From contig NZ_NSLI01000007.1 of assembly GCF_002288825.1 (NCBI RefSeq), positions 1 through 64,000 of the forward strand: a stretch of 64,000 nt of DNA. The letters run 5' to 3'. The number at the start of each line of letters is the position of its first letter. The first letter of the stretch is position 1. The position numbers were made by a program, and so were the translations under genes. Under the pieces are notes generated by a model that made no database searches, was not told where the DNA came from, and saw only the letters and a list, made by a program, of their open reading frames with translations. The stretch is from Sphingomonas lenta (GTDB taxonomy: Bacteria > Pseudomonadota > Alphaproteobacteria > Sphingomonadales > Sphingomonadaceae). Below are positions 6,831 through 15,101 of the stretch, piece by piece.

Positions 6831-8066
6831 GTGCATATTCATTCAGATGTGCGTGGGGAGCCTGGATTGAGCCTTGTCGTGAACCAGATTGGCGGTCTTG
6901 CGGCGTCGGGTAATCGCATGATCGACCGACTTCGGCAGAAAGCCTTTCTGCCCGAGAGCCGCAAAGGCCTCAACGTCCGGTTCGGCATCGCCGAAGCCGC
7001 ACAGCTCCTGAGTTGCTCGACAAACCGCATCCGAATGGCCGAGGACGACGGACGCCTTCCGCAGCCTCCCGCGACCGATACGGGACGCCGGCTTGGTTAC
7101 ACAGTCGGCGAGCTTCTCAACATGCGCAAGGTTCTCGGCGCGTCCCCGGAGCGCAGCCCTCTGGACGTGCCCGCTGTCATCGCCGTGCAGAACTTCAAGG
7201 GTGGCGTCGGCAAGTCGACGGTAACAACCCACCTCGCCCACTATTTCGCGGTCCAGGGCTACCGGGTGCTGGTTGTCGACTGCGACAGCCAGGCCACCAC
7301 GACCACGCTGTTCGGGTTCAACCCACACTTCAACATCTCCCGCGAGGAGACGCTCTACCCGTACCTCTCCATCGATCCCACCCAGGCCGACCTCCTATAC
7401 GCGGTGAAGCAGACGCCGTGGCCCAATGTGGACCTGATCCCCTCCAATCTGGAGCTATTCGACGTCGAGTATGAGCTCGCGGCCAGCGGGTCGGACGGAC
7501 AATCAGTGTTGGCCGCTCGATTTCGCAAGTTGAAACAGGGGCTTATGGATCTCGCTAGGTCTTACGACATCGTCATCCTAGATCCGCCACCGGCGCTCGG
7601 CACGATCAGCCTCGCCGTCATGCAGGCGGCCAACGCTCTGCTCGTCCCGCTCGCGGCGACGACGCCGGACTTCTGCTCGACGGTCCAGTTTTTGTCGATG
7701 ATGGATCAGGTCCTACAACAGCTCAAAGGAGCGGGCATCGACGTCAACTACAGCTTTATCCGCCTGATCTGCTCCAAGTTCGACAGCAACGATCCTTCGC
7801 ATGCTATGGTGCGCGCGATCATGGAGCAGAGCTTCGGGCCCGCCCTGCTGCCGGTGCCGATTCTCGAGTCTGCCGAGATTAGCCACGCGGCGCTCAGGAT
7901 GATGACCGTCTATGAGCTTGAGAAGCCCATCGGGACGGCCAGGACCCACAAGCGCTCCCGCCAGAACCTCGATGAGGCGCTCGGGCAGGTCGAGCAGCTC
8001 GTCACGCAGAGCTGGGGCCGGGTGACTCCGGCCAGCGAGGAGGAGCTCGTCCATGCAGCGGCGTGA
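6831..8066 (+). CDS. parA: ParA partition ATPase with N-terminal MerR-like HTH (type Ia)
   Basis: The 411-residue protein has a MerR-like helix-turn-helix near residues 46-90 (RFGIAEAAQLLSCSTNRIRM). The ATPase follows, with the deviant Walker A KGGVGKST near residues 123-130, VLVVDCDSQ and the Walker B strand DIVILDPPP. ParA dimerises on ATP, binds DNA non-specifically and moves plasmid copies bound by ParB. The HTH is the mark of type Ia proteins that also repress their own operon. The GTG at 6831 lacks a good ribosome site; in-frame ATG and GTG codons up to about 6918 are alternatives. Its TGA overlaps the parB start. Confidence 0.9.
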   Translation: MHIHSDVRGEPGLSLVVNQIGGLAASGNRMIDRLRQKAFLPESRKGLNVRFGIAEAAQLLSCSTNRIRMAEDDGRLPQPPATDTGRRLGYTVGELLNMRKVLGASPERSPLDVPAVIAVQNFKGGVGKSTVTTHLAHYFAVQGYRVLVVDCDSQATTTTLFGFNPHFNISREETLYPYLSIDPTQADLLYAVKQTPWPNVDLIPSNLELFDVEYELAASGSDGQSVLAARFRKLKQGLMDLARSYDIVILDPPPALGTISLAVMQAANALLVPLAATTPDFCSTVQFLSMMDQVLQQLKGAGIDVNYSFIRLICSKFDSNDPSHAMVRAIMEQSFGPALLPVPILESAEISHAALRMMTVYELEKPIGTARTHKRSRQNLDEALGQVEQLVTQSWGRVTPASEEELVHAAA

Positions 8067-9139
8067 TTTCCTCACCCGGGTTGGGGAGGCCTGAAGTGGC
8101 GCGCAAGCAATCCGATTACCTGGCGGCGCTTCTCGCCGATGAACCAGGGGCTTTAGAAGCGGCACCGACTAAGCTCGAGCCCGCCCCCGACCGGCCGCGC
8201 GGCACCACCCTGCTCAGCCGCGAATCGGCGCTTGCGCGCGTCGCTTCGGGTGAGGTTAGGCAAGTCACCCAGCTCCTCATCGACCCGGCTCGGGCGCGAA
8301 TCTGGCCCGGCAACGCCCGAACCTACGAACATCTTTCCGAGGCGAACTGCCGCGAGCTGATCGACGCGCTGATCGCTGAGGGTGGACAGAAGGTGCCGGC
8401 CGTCGTGCGCCGCGTCTCCGGCGACCCCGACCACGAATATGAGGTTATCGCCGGCACGCGCAGGCACTGGGCGATCAGCTGGCTCCGGAGCCACAGCTAT
8501 CCCGACATGCAGTTCCTCGCCCAAGTGGCGCAACTCGACGACGAGGCCGCGTTTCGCCTGGCGGATATCGAGAACCGCGCGCGCAAGGACGTTTCAGACC
8601 TCGAGCGCGCTCGCAACTACGCGACGGCACTGCGCGACCACTACCAGGGCCACCAGACGCGCATGGCTGAGCGGCTGAAATTTTCTAAGGGCTGGCTGTC
8701 CAAGATGATCAAGGTCGCGTCGATTCCTGACAGCATCGTAGCGGCGTTTGCGTCGCCCGGCGACGTGCAGCTCGCGCCCGCTTATGGGCTGGCGCAGCTC
8801 CTTGACGATCGGCGCGCCGCCAAGGCCGTTGAGGCTGAGGCTAAGGTGATCGTCAAGGAGCAGGCCGAGCGCCGGGCCGCGGGGCTACTCCCCTCCCCTG
8901 CCCCGATCGTGCTCAGGCGCCTTCTCGACGCGCCGAAGGCCGGCGCGAGACCGTCTGACGATCAGCCCTTCGTCTACGCCTCTGGCGACGGTCGCCCGCT
9001 GGTCACGCTTCAGTCTAGCAACCGGCAGGGCGTCACCGTACGGCTTCACGCCGGTGCGGGCGGCGGCGAGGCCGAGTTCGTGGAAGGGCTTCGTCAGGTG
9101 CTGGCGCATCTCGAGGCCAAGGGCCGTCGCCTGCAATGA
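8063..9139 (+). CDS. parB: ParB/RepB-type partition protein
   Basis: The 358-residue protein has the ParB N-terminal domain at about 75-185: QLLIDPARARIWPGN, then LIDALIAEGGQKVPAVVRR and the CTPase box-like EVIAGTRRHWA. A HTH follows near 195-225 (MAERLKFSKGWLSKMIKVA). The C-terminal region carries a dimer-type tail. ParB binds centromere sites, spreads with CTP and stimulates ParA. The GTG at 8063 overlaps the parA stop (GTGA); a second GTG at 8096 gives a more usual N-terminus (ARKQSDYL). Three copies of a palindrome directly after the gene are candidate binding sites. Confidence 0.9.
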   Translation: MISSPGLGRPEVARKQSDYLAALLADEPGALEAAPTKLEPAPDRPRGTTLLSRESALARVASGEVRQVTQLLIDPARARIWPGNARTYEHLSEANCRELIDALIAEGGQKVPAVVRRVSGDPDHEYEVIAGTRRHWAISWLRSHSYPDMQFLAQVAQLDDEAAFRLADIENRARKDVSDLERARNYATALRDHYQGHQTRMAERLKFSKGWLSKMIKVASIPDSIVAAFASPGDVQLAPAYGLAQLLDDRRAAKAVEAEAKVIVKEQAERRAAGLLPSPAPIVLRRLLDAPKAGARPSDDQPFVYASGDGRPLVTLQSSNRQGVTVRLHAGAGGGEAEFVEGLRQVLAHLEAKGRRLQ

Positions 9140-9141
9140 GG

Positions 9142-9269
9142 ATGTTTCCTGGAGGAAACATCGCGATTGAGCGCCACTCGCAAGGGGGGTGCAATACCGA
9201 TCCGACCCGCCCTCTGTTTCCTCGAGGAAACATGGACAGCCAGGGTCAGATGTTTCCTGAAGGAAACAT
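9142..9269. repeat. three 18-bp palindromes between parB and repA (parS or operator candidates)
   Basis: TGTTTCCTGGAGGAAACA (9143-9160), TGTTTCCTCGAGGAAACA (9215-9232) and TGTTTCCTGAAGGAAACA (9251-9268) share the consensus TGTTTCCTNNAGGAAACA. Start-to-start spacings are 72 and 36 bp, so the sites are on one 36-bp register with one slot empty. The half-site TGTTTC is that of chromosomal parS (TGTTTC-ACGT-GAAACA), but the centre is two bases longer. The third copy contains the AAGGA likely to serve as the repA ribosome site, so occupancy would also block repA expression. Binding by ParB or RepA is inference. Confidence 0.75.
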
Positions 9270-9272
9270 GCT

Positions 9273-10451
9273 TTGAGGCGCGAGGAGGCGTTCCGCCCGG
9301 AACAGTTCGAGCTGTTCCTCCCCTACCTCGCCGATCTTCCGCTCCGCGATCAGCGGGAGATGATGGAGCGTCCGTTCTTCAGCCTCGCCAAATCGAAACG
9401 CATCAAGCCGATCGACTACCGTTCGCCCGACGGCAAGCTGTGGGTCAACGTGTCGGGCAACCCTCAATTCGGCATGGCCACGATCTGGGACGCAGACATC
9501 CTCATCTACTGCGCGTCCATGCTGGCCGACATGGCCCGGCGCGGCGTCAACGACGTGCCGCGCAAGCTCCACCTGATGCCCTACGATCTGTTACGCGCCA
9601 TCGGTCGACCGACCACCGGCCGCGCTTACGAGCTGCTCGCTCAGGCGCTCGACCGACTGGTCGCCACCACCGTCAAAACCAACATCCGCGCCGACAGCCG
9701 CCGCGAGGCGACGTTCAGCTGGCTGGACGGATGGACGCAGCTCGTAGACGAGCGCAGCGAACGGTCCCGCGGCATGACGCTGGAGCTGTCGAACTGGTTC
9801 TACGAGGGCGTCATGATGACGGGCGGCGTGCTCTCGATCGACCGTGCCTATTTCGACATAAGCGGCGGGCGCGAGCGCTGGCTCTACAAGGTCGCACGCA
9901 AGCATGCGGGCGGCGCGGGCGAGGCGGGGTTCGCGATCTCGATGCCCACCCTATTCGAGAAGTCCGGGGCCGAGGGCCAGTATCGGCGCTTTAAATTTGA
10001 GATTGTCAAAATTGCGGAGCGCGACGAGCTCCCAGGCTATGCGCTGACTATCGAGAGCCCACCCGACAAGCGCGAGCCGCTGCTGAGAATGCGGCGGCGG
10101 CCGGGCGATTTGCTGACCAAGCCCAATGTAAAAGGGAAGGGGGAGGGCGCGCGCCATCAGCCGCCCGTCGCTCCCGTTGAAGCGCAATCGGCTGAACCGG
10201 CTGTCAACGTCGCCGCCCTGATCCGGAAGAGCGTCACTCGGCTCGCGACCAAGGCGAGCGCCGGCGAGATCACCGACACGACCCTGGCGCAGCTTCGCCA
10301 GGAGTGCCCCGGATGGGACTACCAGACCTTACACGCCGAGTTCCGCACCTGGGTCGAAGCCGATCCGGAGCGCACGCCGGCAAACTACCAGAACGCGTTT
10401 GTCGGGTTCGTGCGGCGCCATCACGAGCGCAACAAGCACCTTCTGCGCTGA
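9273..10451 (+). CDS. repA: replication initiator protein RepA (RPA family)
   Basis: The 392-residue protein matches the RPA-type replication initiators of alphaproteobacterial plasmids: RPFFSLAKSKR near the N-terminus, KLWVNVSGNPQFGMATIWD, and IYCASMLADMAR. Further on come the winged-helix-like GRAYELLAQALDRL and WLYKVARKHAG. The C-terminal ~100 residues are more variable. It should bind the iterons found just downstream and open the origin. An in-frame stop at 9258-9260 leaves TTG at 9273 as the first start. The AAGGA inside the third upstream palindrome is its likely ribosome site, implying control by whatever binds that palindrome. Confidence 0.9.
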   Translation: MRREEAFRPEQFELFLPYLADLPLRDQREMMERPFFSLAKSKRIKPIDYRSPDGKLWVNVSGNPQFGMATIWDADILIYCASMLADMARRGVNDVPRKLHLMPYDLLRAIGRPTTGRAYELLAQALDRLVATTVKTNIRADSRREATFSWLDGWTQLVDERSERSRGMTLELSNWFYEGVMMTGGVLSIDRAYFDISGGRERWLYKVARKHAGGAGEAGFAISMPTLFEKSGAEGQYRRFKFEIVKIAERDELPGYALTIESPPDKREPLLRMRRRPGDLLTKPNVKGKGEGARHQPPVAPVEAQSAEPAVNVAALIRKSVTRLATKASAGEITDTTLAQLRQECPGWDYQTLHAEFRTWVEADPERTPANYQNAFVGFVRRHHERNKHLLR

Positions 10452-10499
10452 AACTCGCGCTTTCCATCCTCCGCTCCGGCCGACGAAGAGCGGGTCCTC

Positions 10500-10751
10500 C
10501 GTTCCCGAAGTGTCGGCTCCCGCCATGGGCGAGCGCGCCTCGCCCGTGCGCGAACGTCGTCCCGCTGCGCTTTTGAACGCAAAATGTCCAGCGCATCTCG
10601 GAAGTGATTCAATCGGCCCGGCCGGTTGCGCGACTTTCCCCGGTTTTCGACACATCGGGAACGGGCAACGACACGTCGGGAACGCGAGCTCGACACATCG
10701 GGAACGACACACCCGACACTTCAGGAACGATCCCTCGACACATCGGGACCG
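10500..10751 (+). repeat. plasmid iterons: five direct copies plus one inverted copy
   Basis: Five direct 16-bp units with consensus CGACACATCGGGAACG start at 10648, 10669, 10691, 10714 and 10736. Spacings are 21, 22, 23 and 22 bp, about two helical turns. An inverted copy, CGTTCCCGAAGTGTCG, lies at 10500-10515. They begin 49 bp after repA, as in iteron plasmids where RepA binds the repeats to open the origin and limits copy number by handcuffing. The single inverted copy could act as a repressor site. The fourth and fifth units each carry base changes. Confidence 0.85.
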
Positions 10752-10759
10752 CCGTCCGG

Positions 10760-10885
10760 CGCTGATCACACTGAAATCACATAAGAATCCAACCCGGGAC
10801 GTATGTCTAACCTTCTAAGATTCAGCTAAACTATCTAACCAGAGACATACTCAATCTAATTTTGAGTAGAGAATAAATTAGCCTC
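10760..10885. other. AT-rich segment next to iterons, candidate origin unwinding region
   Basis: The stretch after the iterons is much richer in A and T than its surroundings and is free of genes. It holds two inverted repeats: GTATGTCT (10801-10808) with AGACATAC (10843-10850), and TACTCAA (10848-10854) with TTGAGTA (10862-10868). Position and composition fit a DNA unwinding element of oriV. No DnaA box matching TTATCCACA exactly was seen. The remaining 275 bases up to 11160 show nothing recognisable. Confidence 0.5.
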
Positions 10886-11160
10886 AGACATGTTCTGGTG
10901 ACGTTCCGACCAGCCGATATGGAAGGTAGGAGTTGGACTGGCGAAGGTGGAGCCATGCTCCTGACCGAGTTGCTCCGTGACCCGGCGGCATAAGGCACCT
11001 CACCACGTCGACGGTCCGGACTTCGGCCTTCGGCCCGACTCCACCCACACCCGGACCTGGCGGGCGCGGTCGGCGGAACCGGGCATGGCGGCTACGCGTC
11101 GTGTCGGTCACGGCGCATGCGAGTCCCGTATGGCGGCCGCCCCTCGTCCGGAGGTGCCCC

Positions 11161-11508
11161 ATGAGCATCTGCAGCTTCCTCGCTGATCTGTTCGACCGCT
11201 GGGGTGCGCACGGTAGCGTCGATGTCGACCCCAGCCCCGGCGTCAACCCGGCTACAGGGCTGCCGATGATGGACGGAGCGGTCGACGTCGCCGGCAACCC
11301 GTTCGGCACGAGCCGGCAGCGGCACGACGACCCGTACGGTGCGGGTACTGGCTCGGCCGGGCTCGACCACCACCATCACTCGGGTAGCTCGATCAACAAC
11401 GACTGGAGCAGCTCGTCCTGGTCGGGCGTGTCCAACTCCTGGCCGGACTACTCGTCGAGCTCGTCTTCGTCGCCCAGCGACGGCTACGATCCATCGCGCG
11501 GGTGGTGA
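11161..11508 (+). CDS. Ser/Asp-rich hypothetical protein (115 aa)
   Basis: The ATG at 11161 follows GGAGG at about 11150. The N-terminus MSICSFLADLFDRWG is amphipathic, followed by VDVDPSPGVNPATGLPMMD and a His/Ser-rich low-complexity tail (DHHHHSGSSINND, then a run of serines). I recall similar small proteins with the PGVNPATGLPMM motif on other bacteria's mobile elements, but no function is known. The TGA overlaps the GTG of the next gene, starting a chain of coupled ORFs up to 12448. Confidence 0.6.
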   Translation: MSICSFLADLFDRWGAHGSVDVDPSPGVNPATGLPMMDGAVDVAGNPFGTSRQRHDDPYGAGTGSAGLDHHHHSGSSINNDWSSSSWSGVSNSWPDYSSSSSSSPSDGYDPSRGW

Positions 11509-11981
11509 TCGTGGACGGGGCAGGGGAGGGCGGCCGCGCGTCGCTCCTGGATCGGCTGATCGCCAAGGCCGACCTGATGACCAGCGGCTTGCCCGTATGG
11601 CCCACTACGCTTGCCATCCCCGTCGCATTTCTCCTGCCGCCGCTAGTCTTAGTCGTGGGTGAGAAGTGGTTCGCGGGCGTGGCGCTTGCCATCTCACTCC
11701 TGCCGATCGTCTGGCTCGCCCTGTGGTGCGCCCGCGCGATGCACGGCTGGTCGCATCCGTACGCGTCCGCCCGCTGGCTCCACGCGGTGCGCGGCGTGGT
11801 CGGCGACGAGGCAATGACCGGACTGCTGGTCGACCTAGACCTTCAGCACGCACGCGAGCCCGATCATGTGCTCACTCGCCGCGAGGTGATCGACTCCGTC
11901 GCCGTCCAGCGCCGGCGGGCGCGCGAGGCGGCGGCGCGCGCCCGCGGCGTAAGTTTGCGTGGCACGGGTGCCGCGTCGTGA
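11502..11981 (+). CDS. membrane protein of unknown function (159 aa)
   Basis: It starts at GTG 11502 or 11505, overlapping the preceding stop. Two hydrophobic segments at about residues 30-52 and 57-78 form a membrane hairpin. The following ~80 residues are cytosolic, with a conserved-looking segment WLHAVRGVVGDEAMTGLL and a highly Arg/Ala-rich C-terminal helix (VQRRRAREAAARARG). No family is recognised. The stop overlaps the next gene's GTG (GTGA). Confidence 0.55.
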   Translation: MVIVDGAGEGGRASLLDRLIAKADLMTSGLPVWPTTLAIPVAFLLPPLVLVVGEKWFAGVALAISLLPIVWLALWCARAMHGWSHPYASARWLHAVRGVVGDEAMTGLLVDLDLQHAREPDHVLTRREVIDSVAVQRRRAREAAARARGVSLRGTGAAS

Positions 11982-12448
11982 GCGGGCGCGCTGCGGTAAG
12001 TATCGGGGCGCTGCTCTCCCGCTACGATTTCGAGCTGCCGATCAAGGACGCGTTGGACGATCCCGAGATGGATCCGACCAGGCGCGCGCTCGCCGTGCTG
12101 GCGATCGGCACGGGGCTCGACGATGGCCACCTCGCCGCAGCCGAGCTTGGCCAAGCCGCGCGCCGACTCGCGGACGACCGCGCCGCGGGTGCGCCGGACG
12201 GGGTAGGGGAGGGTGCCCGCGCGGTGCGGCGCATCCTGGCGCACGGAGGCGACGATTATCAGCGCGCGCTCTGGTACGCGGTGTCGCGGTGCTCGCCAGA
12301 TGTCGCGGCCAGGCACCTTGAGTGGTTGGCCGAGCTGACGCGCGCCCGTGGGGGCATGTTCCGTGCGATCCAGGCCAGCGGCGCGTACATGCCTTTGCTG
12401 CCGCGCGGTATGCACGACATCGACAGCGCCCAGCTCGGGCCCGACTAG
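11978..12448 (+). CDS. hypothetical helical protein (156 aa)
   Basis: GTG at 11978 overlaps the stop of the membrane protein gene. The product is soluble, helical and rich in Ala, Arg and Asp. Its middle resembles an all-helical regulatory fold (PTRRALAVLAIGTGLDDGHLAAAELGQ), and it ends with RHLEWLAELTRARGGMFRAI and a Met-Pro-Leu tail. A related 3' fragment occurs at 14111-14230. The family is unknown. The coupling suggests the three proteins 11161-12448 work together. Confidence 0.55.
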   Translation: MSGRAAVSIGALLSRYDFELPIKDALDDPEMDPTRRALAVLAIGTGLDDGHLAAAELGQAARRLADDRAAGAPDGVGEGARAVRRILAHGGDDYQRALWYAVSRCSPDVAARHLEWLAELTRARGGMFRAIQASGAYMPLLPRGMHDIDSAQLGPD

Positions 12449-12687
12449 CGCAGCGGCGGAGCAAGGCCGAACGGGCGGCACGCGAGCACGGCCCCGGCTG
12501 CGCCAGGAGTTCGGTCGGGAGCCGATCGAGTACGCGAGGTCGCCAAGAAGCCGCTGACCGGCAGGGCTCGCCAGCGCGCTCAGGAGCGGCTAGAAGCTCC
12601 GCCGCGCCGGATGCGGCTGCATGCCCCAAGACGACACGCACGCGCGCTTGGGCCCAAGCCCCCCGGGCGCATCCGGCCAACAGGGGC

Positions 12688-12713
12688 GGGGAGGGCGCGG
12701 CAGCGCTCTCCCC
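12688..12713. terminator. strong hairpin in a 386-bp gene-free gap
   Basis: GGGGAGGGCGC (12688-12698) pairs with GCGCTCTCCCC (12703-12713) over a four-base loop with one mismatch. No T-run follows on the plus strand, so it is at best a weak intrinsic terminator. The rest of 12449-12834 shows no supported gene. Confidence 0.3.
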
Positions 12714-12834
12714 ATTCCCGGACGCACGAGCGTGTAACCGTCGCATCCCGGCACCCGATCACCGCGAGCGTCACCGGCATACCGTAGCGGTCGGCCGGCG
12801 ACCGCCTACATGCCGGCCGGAAAGGGTGGGATGC

Positions 12835-13071
12835 GTGGGCCAGGATGACGGTGACCGGGTATTCGCGGCGGAACTCGTGGCCTGCATCGGAGAGGCACGC
12901 GAGCCCACGGTCCCGGAGCTGTTCTCGGTGGCGGAACGGGTGTGGGTGGAGGGCGCGGCCGAGCGCTCCGCGTTCGCCTGGGGCCGGCTGCCGTCCGCCC
13001 ACCCGGACCGCGTAACCGCGTTGCGCGCCGCCCAGGCTGCGCTATGCGGGGACGCCGATGGACCCGTCTAG
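12835..13071 (+). CDS. small hypothetical protein (78 aa)
   Basis: GTG at 12835 is preceded by AAAGGGTGGG. The product is a compact acidic protein with two helices (RVFAAELVACIGEAR and PELFSVAERVWVEG), then AFAWGRLPSAHPDRV and a final helix. The family is unknown. Its stop lies inside the next small ORF, which begins at 13058, so the two are probably coupled. Confidence 0.45.
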   Translation: MGQDDGDRVFAAELVACIGEAREPTVPELFSVAERVWVEGAAERSAFAWGRLPSAHPDRVTALRAAQAALCGDADGPV

Positions 13072-13195
13072 CCCCGCGCCAGACATGGCGAACGCCGCCG
13101 CGACGATCGACATGCAGGTCCGCCGGCTGGAGACTCAAGGCGTGCTGGGGCCGGCGCTCGCTGAGCGCATGCTGGGCCACATGGCCGGCTTGTAG
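13058..13195 (+). CDS. 45-residue peptide overlapping the previous gene
   Basis: ATG at 13058 lies within the last five codons of the preceding gene, in another frame. The peptide begins MDPSSPAPDMANAAATIDM and continues with an amphipathic helix (VRRLETQGVLGPALAERML). It is too short for family assignment. Overlapping start and clean third-position GC bias support it weakly. Confidence 0.4.
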   Translation: MDPSSPAPDMANAAATIDMQVRRLETQGVLGPALAERMLGHMAGL

Positions 13196-13360
13196 ACGCA
13201 CTGGGAGTACTGCAGGACGTGCTCGGGACTACGGCCGAGCGGATCGCTGGGCTGCGGGAGCGCGGCTGAGCTGACAGGCGGTTGGACGACGTCGGCACCG
13301 GCGCTTAGAGTGGCCAAATGGAATGGTCGCCGGCGCGGCCACGGATCGGGAGAGGATCAT

Positions 13361-13906
13361 ATGGACGACGCCGTGCCGCCCCTGGCGTCGAGCCCGCTCG
13401 AGCTCGCGGCCGAGCTGACGGTGGCTTGGCTCGCCAACCCCAACACGCGCGCTAGCGCCGACGAGGTGCCCGCGTTCCTGCGCCGGATGCACGTGAGCGT
13501 GGCCGAGCTCGCCGGAGGCAGGACAGGGCAGGGGGTACCCGAGCAGGCCGAGGCGGCACCCGTAGAGCACAGGCCCGCGGTGTCGGCGAGGAAGTCGCTC
13601 AGCTCCCCCGACCACATCATCTCCATGATCGACGGCAAGCCGTACCGGACGCTGCGACGTCATCTCGCCACCCACGGCCTCACGCCCGCCGAGTACCGGG
13701 CGCGCTATGGCCTGAAGCCCGACTACCCGATGGTGGCGCCCAGCTACTCCGCCAGCCGGCGCGACCTGGCGCACAGGACCGGGCTCGGCCGCAAGCCTAA
13801 GGGCGGCGCGGCGGAAGGGAACGGTGCTCCGGCCGCCAGCGACCCGCAAGAGGCCGCGACGCAGCCCGCCAAGCGGCGCAAGCTCAAGCTGCCCGAGCCG
13901 TCCTGA
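13361..13906 (+). CDS. MucR/Ros-family transcriptional regulator
   Basis: ATG at 13361 (MDDAVPPLASSP) gives 181 residues. The fold follows MucR: an N-terminal oligomerisation helix (ELTVAWLANPNTRAS, then VPAFLRRMHVSVAEL), the motif KSLSSPDHIISMIDGKPYRT, then LRRHLATHGLTPAEYRARYG, DYPMVAPSYSASRR and LGRK. The zinc-binding Cys of Ros-type fingers is Ser here (IISMIDG), while the Asp and both His positions are kept. MucR proteins bind AT-rich DNA and silence or balance virulence, exopolysaccharide and cell-cycle genes. The C-terminal Lys-rich tail (PAKRRKLKLP) is extra. On a plasmid it may silence transfer or cargo genes. Confidence 0.85.
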   Translation: MDDAVPPLASSPLELAAELTVAWLANPNTRASADEVPAFLRRMHVSVAELAGGRTGQGVPEQAEAAPVEHRPAVSARKSLSSPDHIISMIDGKPYRTLRRHLATHGLTPAEYRARYGLKPDYPMVAPSYSASRRDLAHRTGLGRKPKGGAAEGNGAPAASDPQEAATQPAKRRKLKLPEPS

Positions 13907-14110
13907 CCGGGTGAGGGTGGGCGGAAGTGCCCCGCGACTGGCCGCCTCCACGCCCGCGGGGCTGATCGCCGACCCGCGCAACCGCTCCCGATAGGTCTAG
14001 TTCACGCACGAGGGCACATCGCCGCCCTGTGGCTGTTCGGCAGAACGGATAGGGGCCGACGTGGGCCGACCTGCCGCCCCGGCGCTGACCTGTCGGCGCG
14101 CGCACTCTAA

Positions 14111-14230
14111 AACGCGAGGGTACGCGGCGGGTCGAAGGCCGCGGCGGACGACCTCCACTGGCTGGCGAAGCTGATACAGGCTCGGGCGGGCGTGTTCGTT
14201 GCGAGCCGAGACGCCGGTACCGACGCTCCG
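14111..14230 (+). pseudogene. fragment related to the C-terminus of the 11978-12448 protein
   Basis: The frame downstream of a TAA gives AAADDLHWLAKLIQARAGVF. It aligns with VAARHLEWLAELTRARGGMF in the upstream protein: identical or similar at L, W-L-A, L, A-R, G and F. Only about 35 residues are left, so it is a decayed duplicate or a recombination relic. The rest of the 755-bp gap (13907-14662) shows no supported gene. Confidence 0.4.
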
Positions 14231-14662
14231 GACCGAGCGTCCGATGGTGTGGCGGCCGGCGGTCCCCGCATGTTCAGCCTGGATCCGTTCAGGTGGCGAG
14301 GCCGGAACCGCCCTCCGGGCGGTGGCGGAACAGGGAAACCGACACGAGGGGTACCGTTCCGGCGCAATCGTCCGCTTGGACGTGATCGTCGGCGGACCGC
14401 CACATACAGGACATCACGACCCTCGCGCTTTTTCCGTTGCGGGCGACCCCAGGCGCGGTAAAACCTTCCCGCCTTCCGGGCTGTAACGGGGGGTGAGGCT
14501 TAGCGGGCTCCTGACATACCAGCCGGTCGACATGATTGTCGGCCGGGTGGCCGTCATGCATGTCCAGGGCATCGCCTAAAGATGGCGGCGCCTTGTGGTA
14601 TGCAGGGCCGCTAACACCCGGCTTGGAGCCGGGGTCGCCTCTGAACGGAAGTGGAGGCGGTG

Positions 14663-14992
14663 ATGACGAATTCCTTGGACGTTTTCGGGATGCGCGGTGC
14701 GCCGCGACGGGTAACCCCGGAGCAGGACCTCGCCATGCGGCGCAGGCTCGCCGGCAGGCGAGGAGACCGGCCCCACGGCGGCGCGCCCACCCGGACCAAG
14801 AGCGGCGAGTGGATGTGGCGCACCACTCTCGACCTGCCCGAGGCCATGCAGCTCGAGCTGGAGGCGCTCGCAGCGGCGCAGGGCGTACCGGAGGATCAGA
14901 TCGTCCGCGAGGCGCTGGTCGCCTTCGGCATCGGCGACCTGTCGCACGTACCCGGCGTCTGTGACGGCACGTACTCGGACGACGAGCGGTGA
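14663..14992 (+). CDS. ribbon-helix-helix-like DNA-binding protein (109 aa)
   Basis: ATG at 14663 lies just after GTGGAGG. The C-terminal half has the ribbon-helix-helix pattern: a beta strand MWRTTLDLPEAM, helix A LELEALAAAQGV, a turn PEDQIV and helix B REALVAFGI. The N-terminal half is basic (RRRLAGRRGDR) and probably disordered. Ribbon-helix-helix dimers repress operons or serve as relaxosome or antitoxin proteins. The next gene begins 109 bp downstream. No toxin partner is visible. Confidence 0.6.
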   Translation: MTNSLDVFGMRGAPRRVTPEQDLAMRRRLAGRRGDRPHGGAPTRTKSGEWMWRTTLDLPEAMQLELEALAAAQGVPEDQIVREALVAFGIGDLSHVPGVCDGTYSDDER

Positions 14993-15101
14993 TCCCGCTC
15001 CCGCTCGCGGTCGTGGCGGTTCGACGATGTCGACGGCCGGCCGGCGGTCGTGGGCGGGGCCGAGCGGCGAGCGCCGCGGCCGACAGCAAGGCGCGCGCGT
15101 G

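Noticed and set aside
10648..10751. CRISPR array
   Set aside because: Units of 16 bp with 5-7-bp spacers are far too small; position after repA shows iterons.
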